Below are positions 47,841 through 56,704 of a stretch of DNA of 64,000 bases, one piece after another. Both the position numbers and the translations under genes were made by a program. The stretch covers positions 1,151 through 65,150 of the forward strand of contig NZ_LMLH01000001.1 of the NCBI RefSeq assembly GCF_001421885.1, given 5' to 3'. Within the stretch, counting starts at the first letter, position 1; each line of letters starts with the position of its first letter. The DNA is from Pseudomonas sp. Leaf48. Its GTDB lineage: Bacteria > Pseudomonadota > Gammaproteobacteria > Pseudomonadales > Pseudomonadaceae. The notes below the pieces were generated by a model. That model did not search any database and was not told the DNA's origin. It worked only from the letters and a program-made list of their open reading frames with translations.

Positions 47841-48128
47841 ATGCGTAAAGATAAGAAACAAGTGATTGGTGATGAGATCGGCGATGAGCAGATCAAGTTG
47901 TTCCTCGATTTCGAACCGGTCGACGCGACTTCTCCGTCCCTGCACAAACTGATCAAGGCTTATCGTGGCCTGCGTATCGACGATTTCGAGCGGTTCCTGA
48001 CGTTCTTCGTCGAGGCCGGTTTTGACGTCAACGGCAAAGACGAGCACGGCAACGACTTCATTGCCCTGATCAAGGATCAGCGCAACGCGCCGGAGTACAT
48101 CGAGCTGATCGAGAAGGCTCGCGCCTAA
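47841..48128 (+). CDS. PA4642-family small protein
   Basis: This 95-residue acidic cytoplasmic protein (MRKDKKQVIGDEIGDEQIKL; LTFFVEAGFDVNGKDEHGND) belongs to a family known only from pseudomonads and relatives, named after P. aeruginosa PA4642. The central GFDVNGKDEHGND resembles an ankyrin-like turn, but one repeat is too little to claim more. GGAG lies ahead of the ATG. A strong terminator follows. Confidence 0.8.
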   Translation: MRKDKKQVIGDEIGDEQIKLFLDFEPVDATSPSLHKLIKAYRGLRIDDFERFLTFFVEAGFDVNGKDEHGNDFIALIKDQRNAPEYIELIEKARA

Positions 48129-48150
48129 AACCTGCTCACAGAGGACCGGC

Positions 48151-48181
48151 AAAAAAAACGCCCCGATGGGGCGTTTTTTTT
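48151..48181. terminator. Bidirectional terminator
   Basis: Eight A, stem CGCCCC-GAT-GGGGCG, eight T, between the convergent small protein gene and mqo. Confidence 0.92.
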
Positions 48182-48192
48182 ATGCGGCCGTA

Positions 48193-49701
48193 TCAAGCGT
48201 AGCTTTCGGTCTCGCTGCTGGCTTCAACCAGTTCCAGGGCAACGTTGTTCTGCGCGTTGATCTTGCGATACAGCGCCGCGTCACTTTCCAGAACCTTTTC
48301 ACGGGCGGGGAAGATTTCCGCCAGTTTGCCAGCCCATTCGCTTTTGGCTTTGTTCGGGAAGCATTTTTCGATCAGCTCGAGCATGATCGAAACCGTCACC
48401 GATGCGCCTGGCGAAGCGCCGAGCAGGGCGGCAAGGGAGCCGTCCTTGGCCGCGACCAGTTCGGTACCGAACTGCAGGATGCCGCCTTTCTTCGGGTCTT
48501 TCTTGATGATCTGCACCCGTTGGCCGGCCACTTCCAGGCGCCAGTCTTCGGCTTTCGCTTCAGGGTAGAAGCGACGCAGGGATTCCAGGCGCTGCTCCAT
48601 CGACTGCATCACTTCGCTGACCAGGTACTTGGTCAGGTCCATGTTGTTTTTCGCCACGGCCAGCATCGGGCCGATGTTGCCGGCGCGAACCGACAGCGGC
48701 AGGTCCATGAACGAACCGTGCTTGAGGAACTTGGTGGTGAAGCCGGCATAAGGTCCGAACAGCAGGGACGTTTTGCCATCGACCACACGGGTGTCCAGGT
48801 GTGGCACGGACATCGGTGGCGAACCCACGGCGGCCTGGCTGTAGACCTTGGCCTGGTGGTGCTTGACCACTTCCGGGTTGTCGCAGCGCAGCCACTGGCC
48901 GCTGATCGGGAAGCCGCCGAAGCCTTTGCTTTCTTCGATGCCCGAGGCCTGCAACAGCGGCAATGCCGCGCCGCCAGCGCCGAGGAAGACGAATTTGGCG
49001 TCGACTTCACGGGTATTGCCGCTGTTGACGTCCTTGATGCTCACGGTCCAGCCGCCGTTGCTGCGCTTGAGGCTGGTCACGCGCTTGCAGTACTTGACCT
49101 GGGCATCGGGTGCACTGGTCAGGTGCTTGAGCAACTGGTTGGTCAGGGCGCCGAAGTTCACGTCGGTACCATTGATCACGCGGGTGGCGGCAAGGGTTTC
49201 GCCTGCATTACGCCCCGGCATCATCAGTGGCATCCACTGCGCCATCGTTGCCTTGTCTTCGGTGTATTCCATGTCGGCGAAGGCGTGATGCTTGCTCAGC
49301 ACCTTGAAGCGTTCCTTGAGGAAGGACACGCCGCTGTCGCCCTGTACGAAACTCAGGTGTGGCACCGGGCTGATGAACGTTTTGCACGAGCCGAACGTGC
49401 CTTTTTTGGTCAGGTACGACCAAAACTGCTTCGACACCTCGAACTGGGTGTTGATGTGTACGGCTTTCTTGATGTCGACGGTGCCATCAGCCGCCTGGGG
49501 CGTGTAGTTCAGCTCACACAGCCCGGCGTGACCGGTACCGGCGTTGTTCCACGGGTTGGAACTCTCCGCGGCACCGGAATCCATCAGCTCGACAACTTCC
49601 AGCTTGATCGCGGGGTCGAGCTCTTTGAGCAGTACTGCAAGGGTGGCACTCATGATGCCGGCCCCAACCAGTACTACGTCGACTGCTTCGTTATGCGCCA
49701 T
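48193..49701 (-). CDS. mqo: Malate:quinone oxidoreductase
   Basis: This 502-residue FAD enzyme of the membrane surface oxidises malate to oxaloacetate and passes electrons to quinone. The dinucleotide-binding start is [22 protein letters not shown]. Other marks are [20 protein letters not shown] and [20 protein letters not shown]. The length is normal. The 740-base gap upstream is its probable promoter region. Confidence 0.97.
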   Translation of the reverse strand: MAHNEAVDVVLVGAGIMSATLAVLLKELDPAIKLEVVELMDSGAAESSNPWNNAGTGHAGLCELNYTPQAADGTVDIKKAVHINTQFEVSKQFWSYLTKKGTFGSCKTFISPVPHLSFVQGDSGVSFLKERFKVLSKHHAFADMEYTEDKATMAQWMPLMMPGRNAGETLAATRVINGTDVNFGALTNQLLKHLTSAPDAQVKYCKRVTSLKRSNGGWTVSIKDVNSGNTREVDAKFVFLGAGGAALPLLQASGIEESKGFGGFPISGQWLRCDNPEVVKHHQAKVYSQAAVGSPPMSVPHLDTRVVDGKTSLLFGPYAGFTTKFLKHGSFMDLPLSVRAGNIGPMLAVAKNNMDLTKYLVSEVMQSMEQRLESLRRFYPEAKAEDWRLEVAGQRVQIIKKDPKKGGILQFGTELVAAKDGSLAALLGASPGASVTVSIMLELIEKCFPNKAKSEWAGKLAEIFPAREKVLESDAALYRKINAQNNVALELVEASSETESYA

Positions 49702-50316
49702 TTAACGCGTCTCCAAAATCTGCAGCACCAAATTGACGGCATGGCTGCCAGGCGTTCCGGGGCGAGTCAGTGATGCCCCTCAAACTCATGGCAGGATCGC
49801 CATGTCCGAATCTTCGCAATTTTTCGCAACTTCGACGGACGCTACCTGCCGGGCCTATGAGCCATATAAACTCATTTCAGCGCGCGGGAGGCAATTCGAC
49901 TTATGGTCGATACATCCGTTTGTGCAACCAAAATCCGTAGCGGACAGGCTTCAGGCTCCGGTGTTCGAGGAATACTCGGTCCTGTGTCGTTGGGCTGATG
50001 TAGACGCTAATGGTGCATGTTCAGACGCAAAACTATTCATTTGCTCGCCACACTCTTGTGAAGTTGTGAAAACCCGTTTTTTTCACGCTCTTTTGAAGAC
50101 GTGAACCTCAAAAAAGGGCTGCCCCAGCCTGGCACCGGGCCCGGATGGTTTGCCGCCACGGGATTCATGGCAGGCAAAAACGGGCAAACAGCTCAGTGAC
50201 CGAGCGTAATGGCAGCTCTGCAGATTCGCGAAAAGAGGAGGTTTTGCTCAGGGAAACAGCAAGCGCACCCGCTTCACTCGATCTGTGTGGGCGGCTCTCT
50301 GTGGGCGGTGCGGGGT

Positions 50317-50336
50317 GTCAATACAAGCGTATTGAC
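50317..50336. promoter_or_regulatory. Perfect palindromic site in the mqo upstream gap
   Basis: GTCAATAC-AAGC-GTATTGAC is an exact 8-bp inverted repeat of operator size. The gap 49702-50441 contains no convincing gene; besides this site there is a TTCACG...CGTGAA repeat near 50083-50105 and a TATAAT box at 50368 with no clear -35. Confidence 0.4.
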
Positions 50337-50441
50337 GATGCTGCGAGGCCCGATCAGGAGACGTCCTTATAATCGGGGGGAGATTGTATCTAAGAAACGC
50401 AGGGAAATGGTCGTGTTTAATGACTTTTATTAGCCGTTTGG

Positions 50442-50681
50442 TCAGGTGGCCAGCAGTTGCCGGGCACGTAGTCGTGGTTGCTGCTGTTGTTGAGCGACGC
50501 GCGCGCTTGCAGGCAGGGGCTGATTCAGCCAGTTCAGGCGCACTTCTTCGATTTCGACCCAGCCATCGCCCATGGGTTGCAGGCTGCACTGTCTGAACGC
50601 CTGGCAGTGGCCATTGTGGTCGAGCAGGGCGAAGCAGCGATGCAGCGGGCGTGGCGCGAACAGCGACATCAGATAGCGCAT
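50442..50681 (-). CDS. Small conserved protein of unknown function
   Basis: This 79-residue protein (MRYLMSLFAPRPLHRCFALL...) has coding-like composition and an AAAGG ribosome site before the ATG. It is basic, with a Gln-rich segment near the C-terminus (VAQQQQQPRLRARQ). The pattern HNGHCQAFRQCSLQP with closely spaced Cys and His might bind a metal, but no family is recognised. Its call rests on start-site quality and composition. Confidence 0.55.
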   Translation of the reverse strand: MRYLMSLFAPRPLHRCFALLDHNGHCQAFRQCSLQPMGDGWVEIEEVRLNWLNQPLPASARVAQQQQQPRLRARQLLAT

Positions 50682-50884
50682 GGGAAAGTACCTTTGGCGA
50701 TTGTCCAGAAGACTGCCTTCTAGCCGTTACGTGCAAGTGTATGGACAGTGACAACTGTGTGACAGGAACCGCTGCCCGAAAGGTCTGTCAGAAATTTCAG
50801 TAATCACTGTGCGGCGCTGGTTCCCCGCAGTGGCGCACCGCTATACTGCCGGCCTGTTTTATGCCTGATTCTGGAGAGAAGAGC

Positions 50885-51469
50885 ATGTTGCAACGCCTGT
50901 TGTTCGGTTTGATCACTGTGACCAGTTTGACCCTGGTCGGCTGCGCCCACAGCCCGCAACAACTGAACCCGGAACCAAAACTGACCACTCAGCTGGCGCC
51001 GGTCGGTCATGGCCAGCCTGTCGTGGTGCGTGTGGTCGACGGGCGTCCGTCGGCAACCCTGGGCACCCGTGGCGGCCTCTATCCGGAAACCAGCGCGATC
51101 ACCGTGCAGGGCGCGCAGATCCTGCCGAAACTGCAGGCTCAGGCCGAAGCTGCCGTGCGTCTGCTGGGTTTCACCCCGACGACCAACGCCATGAACGCAC
51201 CGCAGCTGACCGTGACCCTGGCAGAACTCAAATATCAGTCGCCCAAAGAAGGCATGTATGTGACTGAAGCGACCATCGGCGCCACCTTCCGCTCTGATGT
51301 GCAGAACGCCAATCGCCGTTACAGCGGTCGCTACGGCGCTTCCCTGGACCAGCGCTTCGGTATGGCGCCCAATCAGGAAACCAATACCAAGCTGGTCAGC
51401 GATGTGTTGAGCGATGCGTTGACCCGTCTGTTCAAGGACCCGACCGTGGGTCAGGTTCTCGGCGAATAA
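50885..51469 (+). CDS. YajG-family lipoprotein
   Basis: This 194-residue protein has a signal peptide and lipobox SLTLVGC with Ala next, so it is a probable outer-membrane lipoprotein. The body follows the E. coli YajG pattern (VVVRVVDGRPSATLGTRGGLY, then SAITVQGAQILPKLQAQAE). Its function is unknown, though YajG-like genes are often near peptidoglycan or AmpG genes. ATG 50885 follows GGAGAGAAGAG; eight codons of upstream frame are ignored. Confidence 0.85.
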   Translation: MLQRLLFGLITVTSLTLVGCAHSPQQLNPEPKLTTQLAPVGHGQPVVVRVVDGRPSATLGTRGGLYPETSAITVQGAQILPKLQAQAEAAVRLLGFTPTTNAMNAPQLTVTLAELKYQSPKEGMYVTEATIGATFRSDVQNANRRYSGRYGASLDQRFGMAPNQETNTKLVSDVLSDALTRLFKDPTVGQVLGE

Positions 51470-51484
51470 CGGTTCGCTGGATGT

Positions 51485-51521
51485 AAAAAAGCCCGGTGCC
51501 AGTGATGGCCCCGGGCTTTTT
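51485..51521. terminator. Terminator after the YajG-like gene
   Basis: A-run, stem AGCCCGG / CCGGGCT, T-run. Confidence 0.8.
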
Positions 51522-51561
51522 CATGCCTGTTGGTATTGCGGGTGCCAGCTACAGGGGGCAA

Positions 51562-51780
51562 TCAGGCGGCTTCGGAATAAAAATCCAGCACGCTCACGCC
51601 CGTCAGCAAATCCGCTTCCGGCAAGTCCGCATGCTGATGCCCACCCAGGGCGCAGTACACCAGCCAATGGCGATCCTGCACGTTGAAGGCGAGGCTGCCA
51701 ACAAGGGTTTGTTGCTCGTCGTTGTGAGCGATGAGGTAGAGGCGGTCCTGGTTCTCGGCGTGCAGCATGTCGCATTCCAT
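51562..51780 (-). CDS. Small acidic protein of unknown function
   Basis: This 72-residue protein (MECDMLHAENQDRLYLIAHN; ALGGHQHADLPEADLLTGVS) looks coding: it is soluble, acidic and has several His. The start could be 51780 or the second ATG at 51768, which has a GGAA upstream. No family recognised. It is convergent with the lipoprotein gene and divergent from the next small membrane protein gene. Confidence 0.55.
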   Translation of the reverse strand: MECDMLHAENQDRLYLIAHNDEQQTLVGSLAFNVQDRHWLVYCALGGHQHADLPEADLLTGVSVLDFYSEAA

Positions 51781-51960
51781 GTCGATTTAGAGGCGTGCAT
51801 GGTGGTTGATGCAGATGACAGCGTCGTGACTCAGGACAGCAAAGGCTCAATTGTTTCGTTTTTTGTCGGAAAGCCAGGGCATGGTCGCAGGCTTTCGGTA
51901 GAATCCGCGCCGCAGTCGCAGCTCCCGCGTCTGCCACACTGGTTTTGCTCGAGGTTTGTG

Positions 51961-52239
51961 ATGTCGCTGCATTTGATGACGCTGTTTACTGCCCATCCCG
52001 CCAAGTTGATCAATCTGCTGGCCTTGCTCTTCGCCTTCCCGGGCGGCTGGTTGCTGCACGCCACCCGTCGTCGCGAACTGCGCGCGATGGCCAGTCTGCA
52101 GACGCAGCGCCAGAGTCGTGCCAATGAAGAGCCGATGCTGGATTGGGCGACCTTGCGCATGAACCGGTTTTTCTACTGCTTCGGGTTTGCCTGCATGGGG
52201 CTGGCGTTGCTGGTGTCGTGGATCAGCACGCAGGTCTGA
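51961..52239 (+). CDS. Small two-helix membrane protein
   Basis: This 92-residue protein has two hydrophobic stretches (LINLLALLFAFPGGWLLHAT and FFYCFGFACMGLALLVSWIS) joined by a basic/polar loop, suggesting a hairpin in the inner membrane. GAGG precedes the ATG. A terminator follows at once, so it is a single-gene unit. Function unknown. Confidence 0.7.
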   Translation: MSLHLMTLFTAHPAKLINLLALLFAFPGGWLLHATRRRELRAMASLQTQRQSRANEEPMLDWATLRMNRFFYCFGFACMGLALLVSWISTQV

Positions 52240-52256
52240 CTTGTGATCCTGTATTG

Positions 52257-52283
52257 AAAAAAAACGGCGCCATCAGGCGCCGT
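52257..52283. terminator. Bidirectional terminator
   Basis: A-run, perfect stem AACGGCGCC-ATCA-GGCGCCGTT, between convergent genes. Confidence 0.85.
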
Positions 52284-52297
52284 TGTCGTATCCGCGA

Positions 52298-53464
52298 TTA
52301 CAGCGGCAATCGCGCCTTCACCCGATACTGATTGCGCACCGGCGTCGCATATTGCAGCACCAAGAATGGCCGATGCTCGGCGGGGCAAGCATCCAGGCGT
52401 TGCTGCCATTCTTCCTGGGCCTTGGCCAGTTCATCGGCGCCGAACACTTCGGCGGCTTTGGGCACCTGCAGTTGCGGATCCGCGTCTTGCCATTGTGCAT
52501 ACGCCAGGTAGTGCACCGGGAACAGGCGATAGCCCCCCAGAATCTGCTTGTCCATCTCGACCGCAAGTTGCTTGGTGTCTTCGAACAGTTCGGTGATTGG
52601 CGCTGCGAAGTTCACATGCACCCGGCCCTTGTAGCCGGTGATGCCCTTGGCGATGCTCACGTCGTCCTCGCCCGGCACTTTTGTGTAGCTGCCGGTGGTG
52701 GCGCGGATGTACAGCTCGCGGGCCTTGGCCTGGTCGCACGGGTCGTATTCGTAGCTGATCGATACAGGCGTGAGGTTCAGCGAACGGATGACCTCACCGA
52801 ACGGCTCATCCTTGCGGCTCATGTGGAACATCTTGAGGATCGCCGACTCGGTACGGTCGTCGCCGTCCTTGGCACGGCCTTCGGCCTGGGCGATCCAGAT
52901 CGAGGCGCAGTCGTTGCGGATCGAATGGTTGATGTACGCCGACAACAGTTGATAGGCGGCCATCTTCTCGCGACGTCCGGTAATCGAACGGTGCACGATG
53001 AAACTCTTGTTCAGGCGCATCAGGTCGCTGACGAAGGGCTTTTGCAGCAGGTTGTCGCCAATCGCGATGCGCGGCGTCGGCAGGCCGGCGTGGTACACGG
53101 CATAGTTGACGAAGGCCGGGTCCATCACGATGTCGCGGTGGTTGGCGATGAACAGGTACGCGCTGCCGGACTTGAACTGCTCCACGCCGGTATAAGTGAC
53201 GCCGTCGGTGGCCCGCTCGATGGTGTGGTCGACGTAAACCTCGACTTTATCCTGCAGCGTGGCGACCGAATGCACACCGGCGAACTCACGGCGCAACCGA
53301 TGAGCTATAAGAGGTTTGAGCGCCCAGCCTAAAGCGCCAGCGAAACGCGGGAAGCGGAAGTGGGTGAGGATATCTAGAAACGCCTTGTCGCCGAGCAGCC
53401 GGTCCAGCACCGCTGGGACTTCGCTGTCGTCGTAAGGTCGGATGGCATCGAATTCGCCCATCAT
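52298..53464 (-). CDS. PlsC-like glycerolipid acyltransferase
   Basis: This 388-residue protein has the acyltransferase HX4D motif as FIANHRDIVMD. Downstream are IVHRSITGRREKM and the IWIAQAEGRAKDG block that corresponds to the glycerophosphate-binding region. It is longer than PlsC itself (about 240) because of extensions at both ends, a form common in pseudomonads and vibrios. It probably transfers acyl chains to lysophosphatidate or a related lipid; the exact acceptor is unknown. It stands alone. Confidence 0.85.
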   Translation of the reverse strand: MMGEFDAIRPYDDSEVPAVLDRLLGDKAFLDILTHFRFPRFAGALGWALKPLIAHRLRREFAGVHSVATLQDKVEVYVDHTIERATDGVTYTGVEQFKSGSAYLFIANHRDIVMDPAFVNYAVYHAGLPTPRIAIGDNLLQKPFVSDLMRLNKSFIVHRSITGRREKMAAYQLLSAYINHSIRNDCASIWIAQAEGRAKDGDDRTESAILKMFHMSRKDEPFGEVIRSLNLTPVSISYEYDPCDQAKARELYIRATTGSYTKVPGEDDVSIAKGITGYKGRVHVNFAAPITELFEDTKQLAVEMDKQILGGYRLFPVHYLAYAQWQDADPQLQVPKAAEVFGADELAKAQEEWQQRLDACPAEHRPFLVLQYATPVRNQYRVKARLPL

Positions 53465-53603
53465 GCTCTCTTGTTAGAAACGGCTAGGGTAAGTAAAGGT
53501 TTTGATCGAAAACCGGCAGGGTACGGTCTGAAAAAGTAGCCAGACAAAAATAGCCCTGCAAATAGACCGGCGATTATACGCACAAGTCACCTGGGAGACC
53601 GCG

Positions 53604-53786
53604 ATGCTGGAAACCGAGCGCTATGAATGTCCGTATTGTGGTGAGCCCGCTGAGGCCGTCCTGGATTTGTCCGGGGGCGATCAGAACTACATTGAAGACT
53701 GCCCGGTCTGTTGTCGGCCGATCCGGTTCACGCTGCAAACCGATGGTCAGGAATGGATGCTCGAAGTTCACAGTGAAAATGAGTGA
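53604..53786 (+). CDS. CPXCG-motif cysteine-rich protein
   Basis: This 60-residue protein has two Cys pairs, YECPYCGEPA and DCPVCCRPI, a small zinc ribbon of the CPXCG family. Function unknown. It is followed nine bases later by a DUF2007 gene, a common neighbour pair. Confidence 0.88.
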   Translation: MLETERYECPYCGEPAEAVLDLSGGDQNYIEDCPVCCRPIRFTLQTDGQEWMLEVHSENE

Positions 53787-53795
53787 GACTCCTTT

Positions 53796-54056
53796 ATGCA
53801 GCGAATCTACGAACCGGAAAACCTGATGGAAGGCGAGTTGCTGCAAGGCATGCTCGCCAGCGAAGGTATCGAGGCGCATCTGGTGGGCCGCGATCTGGTG
53901 GGGGGCAGTGGTGAGTTACCGATCTTCGGCCTGCTGGGACTGGCGGTCGATAACGACCAGGCGCAATACGCCCGCGAGCTGATCACCGCGTACAATGCCG
54001 CGCTGCCGCTGTCCGGGGATGAACCGGAGAGCTTCCTCGGCACGCTGGTCTGTTAG
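53796..54056 (+). CDS. DUF2007 protein
   Basis: This 86-residue protein (MQRIYEPENLMEGELLQGML; GIEAHLVGRDLVGGSGELPI) is a DUF2007 domain, a PII-like small fold called a putative signal-transducing protein. The ligand is unknown. Likely co-transcribed with the CPXCG gene before it and the YedK gene 35 bases after it. Confidence 0.87.
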   Translation: MQRIYEPENLMEGELLQGMLASEGIEAHLVGRDLVGGSGELPIFGLLGLAVDNDQAQYARELITAYNAALPLSGDEPESFLGTLVC

Positions 54057-54091
54057 GCTGGCGTTCGTTTGATCAAGAGTCGTGCTGCCCC

Positions 54092-54715
54092 ATGTGTGGA
54101 CGTTATGCCCTGTTTCGCTGGAACCCCGCCTTCGCGGCCCTGCCAGGCTTTCCCGCCGACCAGAAGGCGCAGTGGAACATTTCCCCCAATGATTCTGTAT
54201 TGATGCTGCGTGCCGGTCTCGACGGTCAGCGTGAGTTGGCGCGCGCGCGTTGGGGGCTGACACCGCCCTGGCTGACCGACCTGTCCCGCACGCCGGCCCA
54301 TGCTCGCGCGGAAACCGTGGCCGAGCAGCCGATGTTTCGCCAGGCGTTGCGCGAGCGCCGCTGCCTGCTGCCGGCCAACGGTTTCTACGAATGGCGCGGC
54401 ACCACGCGCAAGCGTCCGTACTGGCTGACACCGGGGGAGGGTTCGTCGTTGTTCTTTGCGGCGATCTGGGAAGCGTATCCGGTACAGGAACAAGTCTGGC
54501 TGAGCACAGCGGTGATTACCCAGCCGGCGGCGAGTCAGCGGCGGCCGTTGATTCTCGATGAGGCAGGGCAGGCTGCGTGGCTTGACCCCGAGACACCGCT
54601 GCATGCCTTGCAGGCATTGCTCGCCAGTGAGCCTGCGGCATTGCGCGAGCGGGTGCTGGCAAACATGGTGAATGATCCCAAGCTCAATGGGCCGGAGTGT
54701 CTGACTCCGGGCTAG
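54092..54715 (+). CDS. yedK: YedK/HMCES-type abasic-site shield
   Basis: This 207-residue SRAP-domain protein begins MCGRYALFR, so the mature N-terminus is the Cys that forms a thiazolidine link with abasic sites in single-stranded DNA. The conserved RWGLTPPW, ARAETVAEQPMFRQAL and GFYEWR motifs supply the remaining active-site Asn/Glu and DNA contacts. In E. coli it is part of the SOS-associated response. No clear LexA box is seen near it. Confidence 0.93.
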   Translation: MCGRYALFRWNPAFAALPGFPADQKAQWNISPNDSVLMLRAGLDGQRELARARWGLTPPWLTDLSRTPAHARAETVAEQPMFRQALRERRCLLPANGFYEWRGTTRKRPYWLTPGEGSSLFFAAIWEAYPVQEQVWLSTAVITQPAASQRRPLILDEAGQAAWLDPETPLHALQALLASEPAALRERVLANMVNDPKLNGPECLTPG

Positions 54716-54905
54716 GTGGGGCCGCCGAAAAGATCGCAGCGTGCGGCGATTCCTTCAGGGTGTTCCCACGCTCAACTCAACAAATGTGAATTTTTTCTCC
54801 GGGCAATGAGAGCTTTAGCCCAATTGCGCGTCTTAATTCTATTGTATCTGGCGTCAATACATCTCCACGCCTAGGATACGCGGCATGTTTTCAGGGAGTT
54901 TTTTG

Positions 54906-55724
54906 ATGAACAAGACATTGGCTTTGTGTGCGCTGAGCACAACTCTGCTGCTCGCTGGATGCCAGTCGGTCAATACCACCAGCGGTGGTGCGGTGGGCGT
55001 CGAGCGCAAGCAGTACATGTTCAGCATGTTGTCCTCGCAAGAGGTCGACCAGATGTACGCCCAGTCCTATCAGAAGAGCGTCGGCGAAGCGTCCAGCAAA
55101 GGCGTGCTGGACAAGACCAGCAACGATGCCCGGCGCGTTCAGGCGATTGCCGACCGGCTGATTGCCCAGGCGCCGAACTTCCGTCCGGATGCAGCCCAGT
55201 GGAAATGGGAAGTCAACTTGATCAAGAGTGACCAACTCAACGCCAGCTGCGGGCCTGGCGGCAAGATCTTCTTTTACAGCGGACTGATCGACAGCCTGAA
55301 GCTGACCGACGATGAAATCGCCGCGATCATAGGTCATGAGATCGCCCACGCGCTGCGTGAGCATGGCCGTGAAGCCATGTCCAAGGCTTACGGCATCGAA
55401 ATGGCCAAGCAGGGCGCCGGTGCCTTGCTCGGCTTGGGTCAGGATACCCTGGCGCTTGCTGATACCGTGGCCAACTACGGCATGACCCTGCCCAACAGCC
55501 GCGCCAATGAAAACGAGGCGGACCTGATCGGCCTCGAACTGGCCGCCCGTGCCGGGTACAACCCGAATGCCGCGATCACCCTGTGGAACAAGATGAGCAA
55601 GGCCTCCGAAGGTTCGCCACCAGAGTTCATGAGCACTCACCCGGCTTCTGCGAGCCGTATCGCTTCGTTGCAGGCGGCGATTCCGAAGGTTATGCCGCTG
55701 TATGAACAGTCCAGGAAATTCTGA
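54906..55724 (+). CDS. M48-family metalloprotease lipoprotein
   Basis: This 272-residue protein has a signal peptide with lipobox LLLAGC and the zinc motif HEIAH in IIGHEIAHALREHG, followed by the downstream Glu in ENEADLIGLELAARAGYN. It resembles E. coli LoiP/YcaL, which degrade misassembled outer-membrane proteins. ATG 54906 is chosen because the signal peptide starts there. It stands alone; the 190 bases upstream hold a degenerate REP-like sequence. Confidence 0.92.
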   Translation: MNKTLALCALSTTLLLAGCQSVNTTSGGAVGVERKQYMFSMLSSQEVDQMYAQSYQKSVGEASSKGVLDKTSNDARRVQAIADRLIAQAPNFRPDAAQWKWEVNLIKSDQLNASCGPGGKIFFYSGLIDSLKLTDDEIAAIIGHEIAHALREHGREAMSKAYGIEMAKQGAGALLGLGQDTLALADTVANYGMTLPNSRANENEADLIGLELAARAGYNPNAAITLWNKMSKASEGSPPEFMSTHPASASRIASLQAAIPKVMPLYEQSRKF

Positions 55725-55855
55725 TACTTAATTTGTCCTCAGTAACGCCTCATCGCTAGCCGGCTAGCTCCCAAAAACAGGTGAGCGACGCCAATCCATT
55801 GTGGCAGCCAGCCTGCTGGCGATGAACGATAACTCGGTGTTACTGACTCACAGCA

Positions 55856-56440
55856 TCAAACCCAGCCGCTACTCTGCATCGCTTTGTACACCGCAACGAT
55901 CGCCAGGATGAAGAACGCCGAAGCCGCCAGGCGGCGGATCAGCGTCAACGGCAATTTATCCGCGGCAAAGTTACCCGCCAGAACCACCGGTACGTTGGCG
56001 ATCAGCATGCCCAGCGTGGTGCCGATGATCACCAGCCACAGTTCCGGGTATTGCGCGGCGAGCATCACGGTCGCGATCTGGGTCTTGTCGCCGATCTCGG
56101 CGAGGAAGAATGCGATCAGGGTGGTCAGGAAGGGGCCGAACTTGCGAGCGGTACTTGCTTCGTCGTCATCCATCTTGTCCGGCACCAGGGTCCACAGTGC
56201 GGTTGCGGCAAAGCTGATTGCGAGAATCCAGTGCAGCCATGTGTCGGAGAAGAAGCCGCCGACCCAGGCACCTACCGCACCGGCAGCCGCATGGTTGGCA
56301 AGGGTGGCGGCGACGATGCCGGCGATGATCGGCCAGGGCTTGCGGAAACGTGCTGCGAGGATGAGCGCGAGCAGTTGCGTCTTGTCGCCGATTTCGGCCA
56401 AGGCAACGACAGCGGTAGGTACGAGTAGTGAATCCAGCAT
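55856..56440 (-). CDS. GDT1/TMEM165-family manganese exporter
   Basis: This 194-residue inner-membrane protein has six helices and two copies of the family motif E-x-G-D-K-T (ALAEIGDKTQLLAL and FLAEIGDKTQIATV), the signature of GDT1/TMEM165/MneA Mn2+ or Ca2+ exporters. ATG 56440 is used; the frame runs ten codons upstream through the leader hairpin. A yybP-ykoY-type manganese riboswitch precedes it, which supports Mn2+ as the substrate. Confidence 0.93.
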   Translation of the reverse strand: MLDSLLVPTAVVALAEIGDKTQLLALILAARFRKPWPIIAGIVAATLANHAAAGAVGAWVGGFFSDTWLHWILAISFAATALWTLVPDKMDDDEASTARKFGPFLTTLIAFFLAEIGDKTQIATVMLAAQYPELWLVIIGTTLGMLIANVPVVLAGNFAADKLPLTLIRRLAASAFFILAIVAVYKAMQSSGWV

Positions 56441-56472
56441 CAGGGGTTTTCCTAAGGGGCGGGTCGACACGG

Positions 56473-56521
56473 CTATGACACGTACAGCCTTCCCGCCCCG
56501 GGTAAGGTGTTCGTGTCATAG
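56473..56521 (-). promoter_or_regulatory. Expression-platform hairpin of the Mn riboswitch
   Basis: Perfect 10-bp arms CTATGACACG (minus strand, 56521 to 56512) and CGTGTCATAG (56482 to 56473). The first arm overlaps the 3' end of the aptamer, so the hairpin and the closed aptamer compete. Confidence 0.6.
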
Positions 56522-56645
56522 GTCTTGTCAAACCCTGCGATCCGCCTGATGCGGACGTTGGGGTCGCATACGCCATGGTCTGAGGACCAAGTATGTTGAC
56601 GTATGCCGGACGAGCATGGCGCTCGTGGGAGACTACTCCCCTAGG
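56513..56645 (-). ncRNA. yybP-ykoY manganese riboswitch
   Basis: The minus-strand leader of the exporter gene has the hallmark sequence blocks in order: GGGGAGTAG, then GTCAACATACTTGG, then GCATCAGGCGG, and at the 3' side CAAGACCTATG. These match the conserved loops of the Mn2+-sensing yybP-ykoY class known from mntP and alx in E. coli. Binding of Mn2+ should open gene expression. Confidence 0.88.
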
Positions 56646-56704
56646 ACGGAGCGGATTCTGCCTATGCAAAATCCATTCGGCAAGCCTTCTTTTTCGAGGA
56701 AGTA

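Noticed and set aside
49733..50104. 123-codon plus-strand frame upstream of mqo
   Set aside because: There is no recognised family and only a weak start; it could be a lineage-specific gene but the evidence is too thin to list it.
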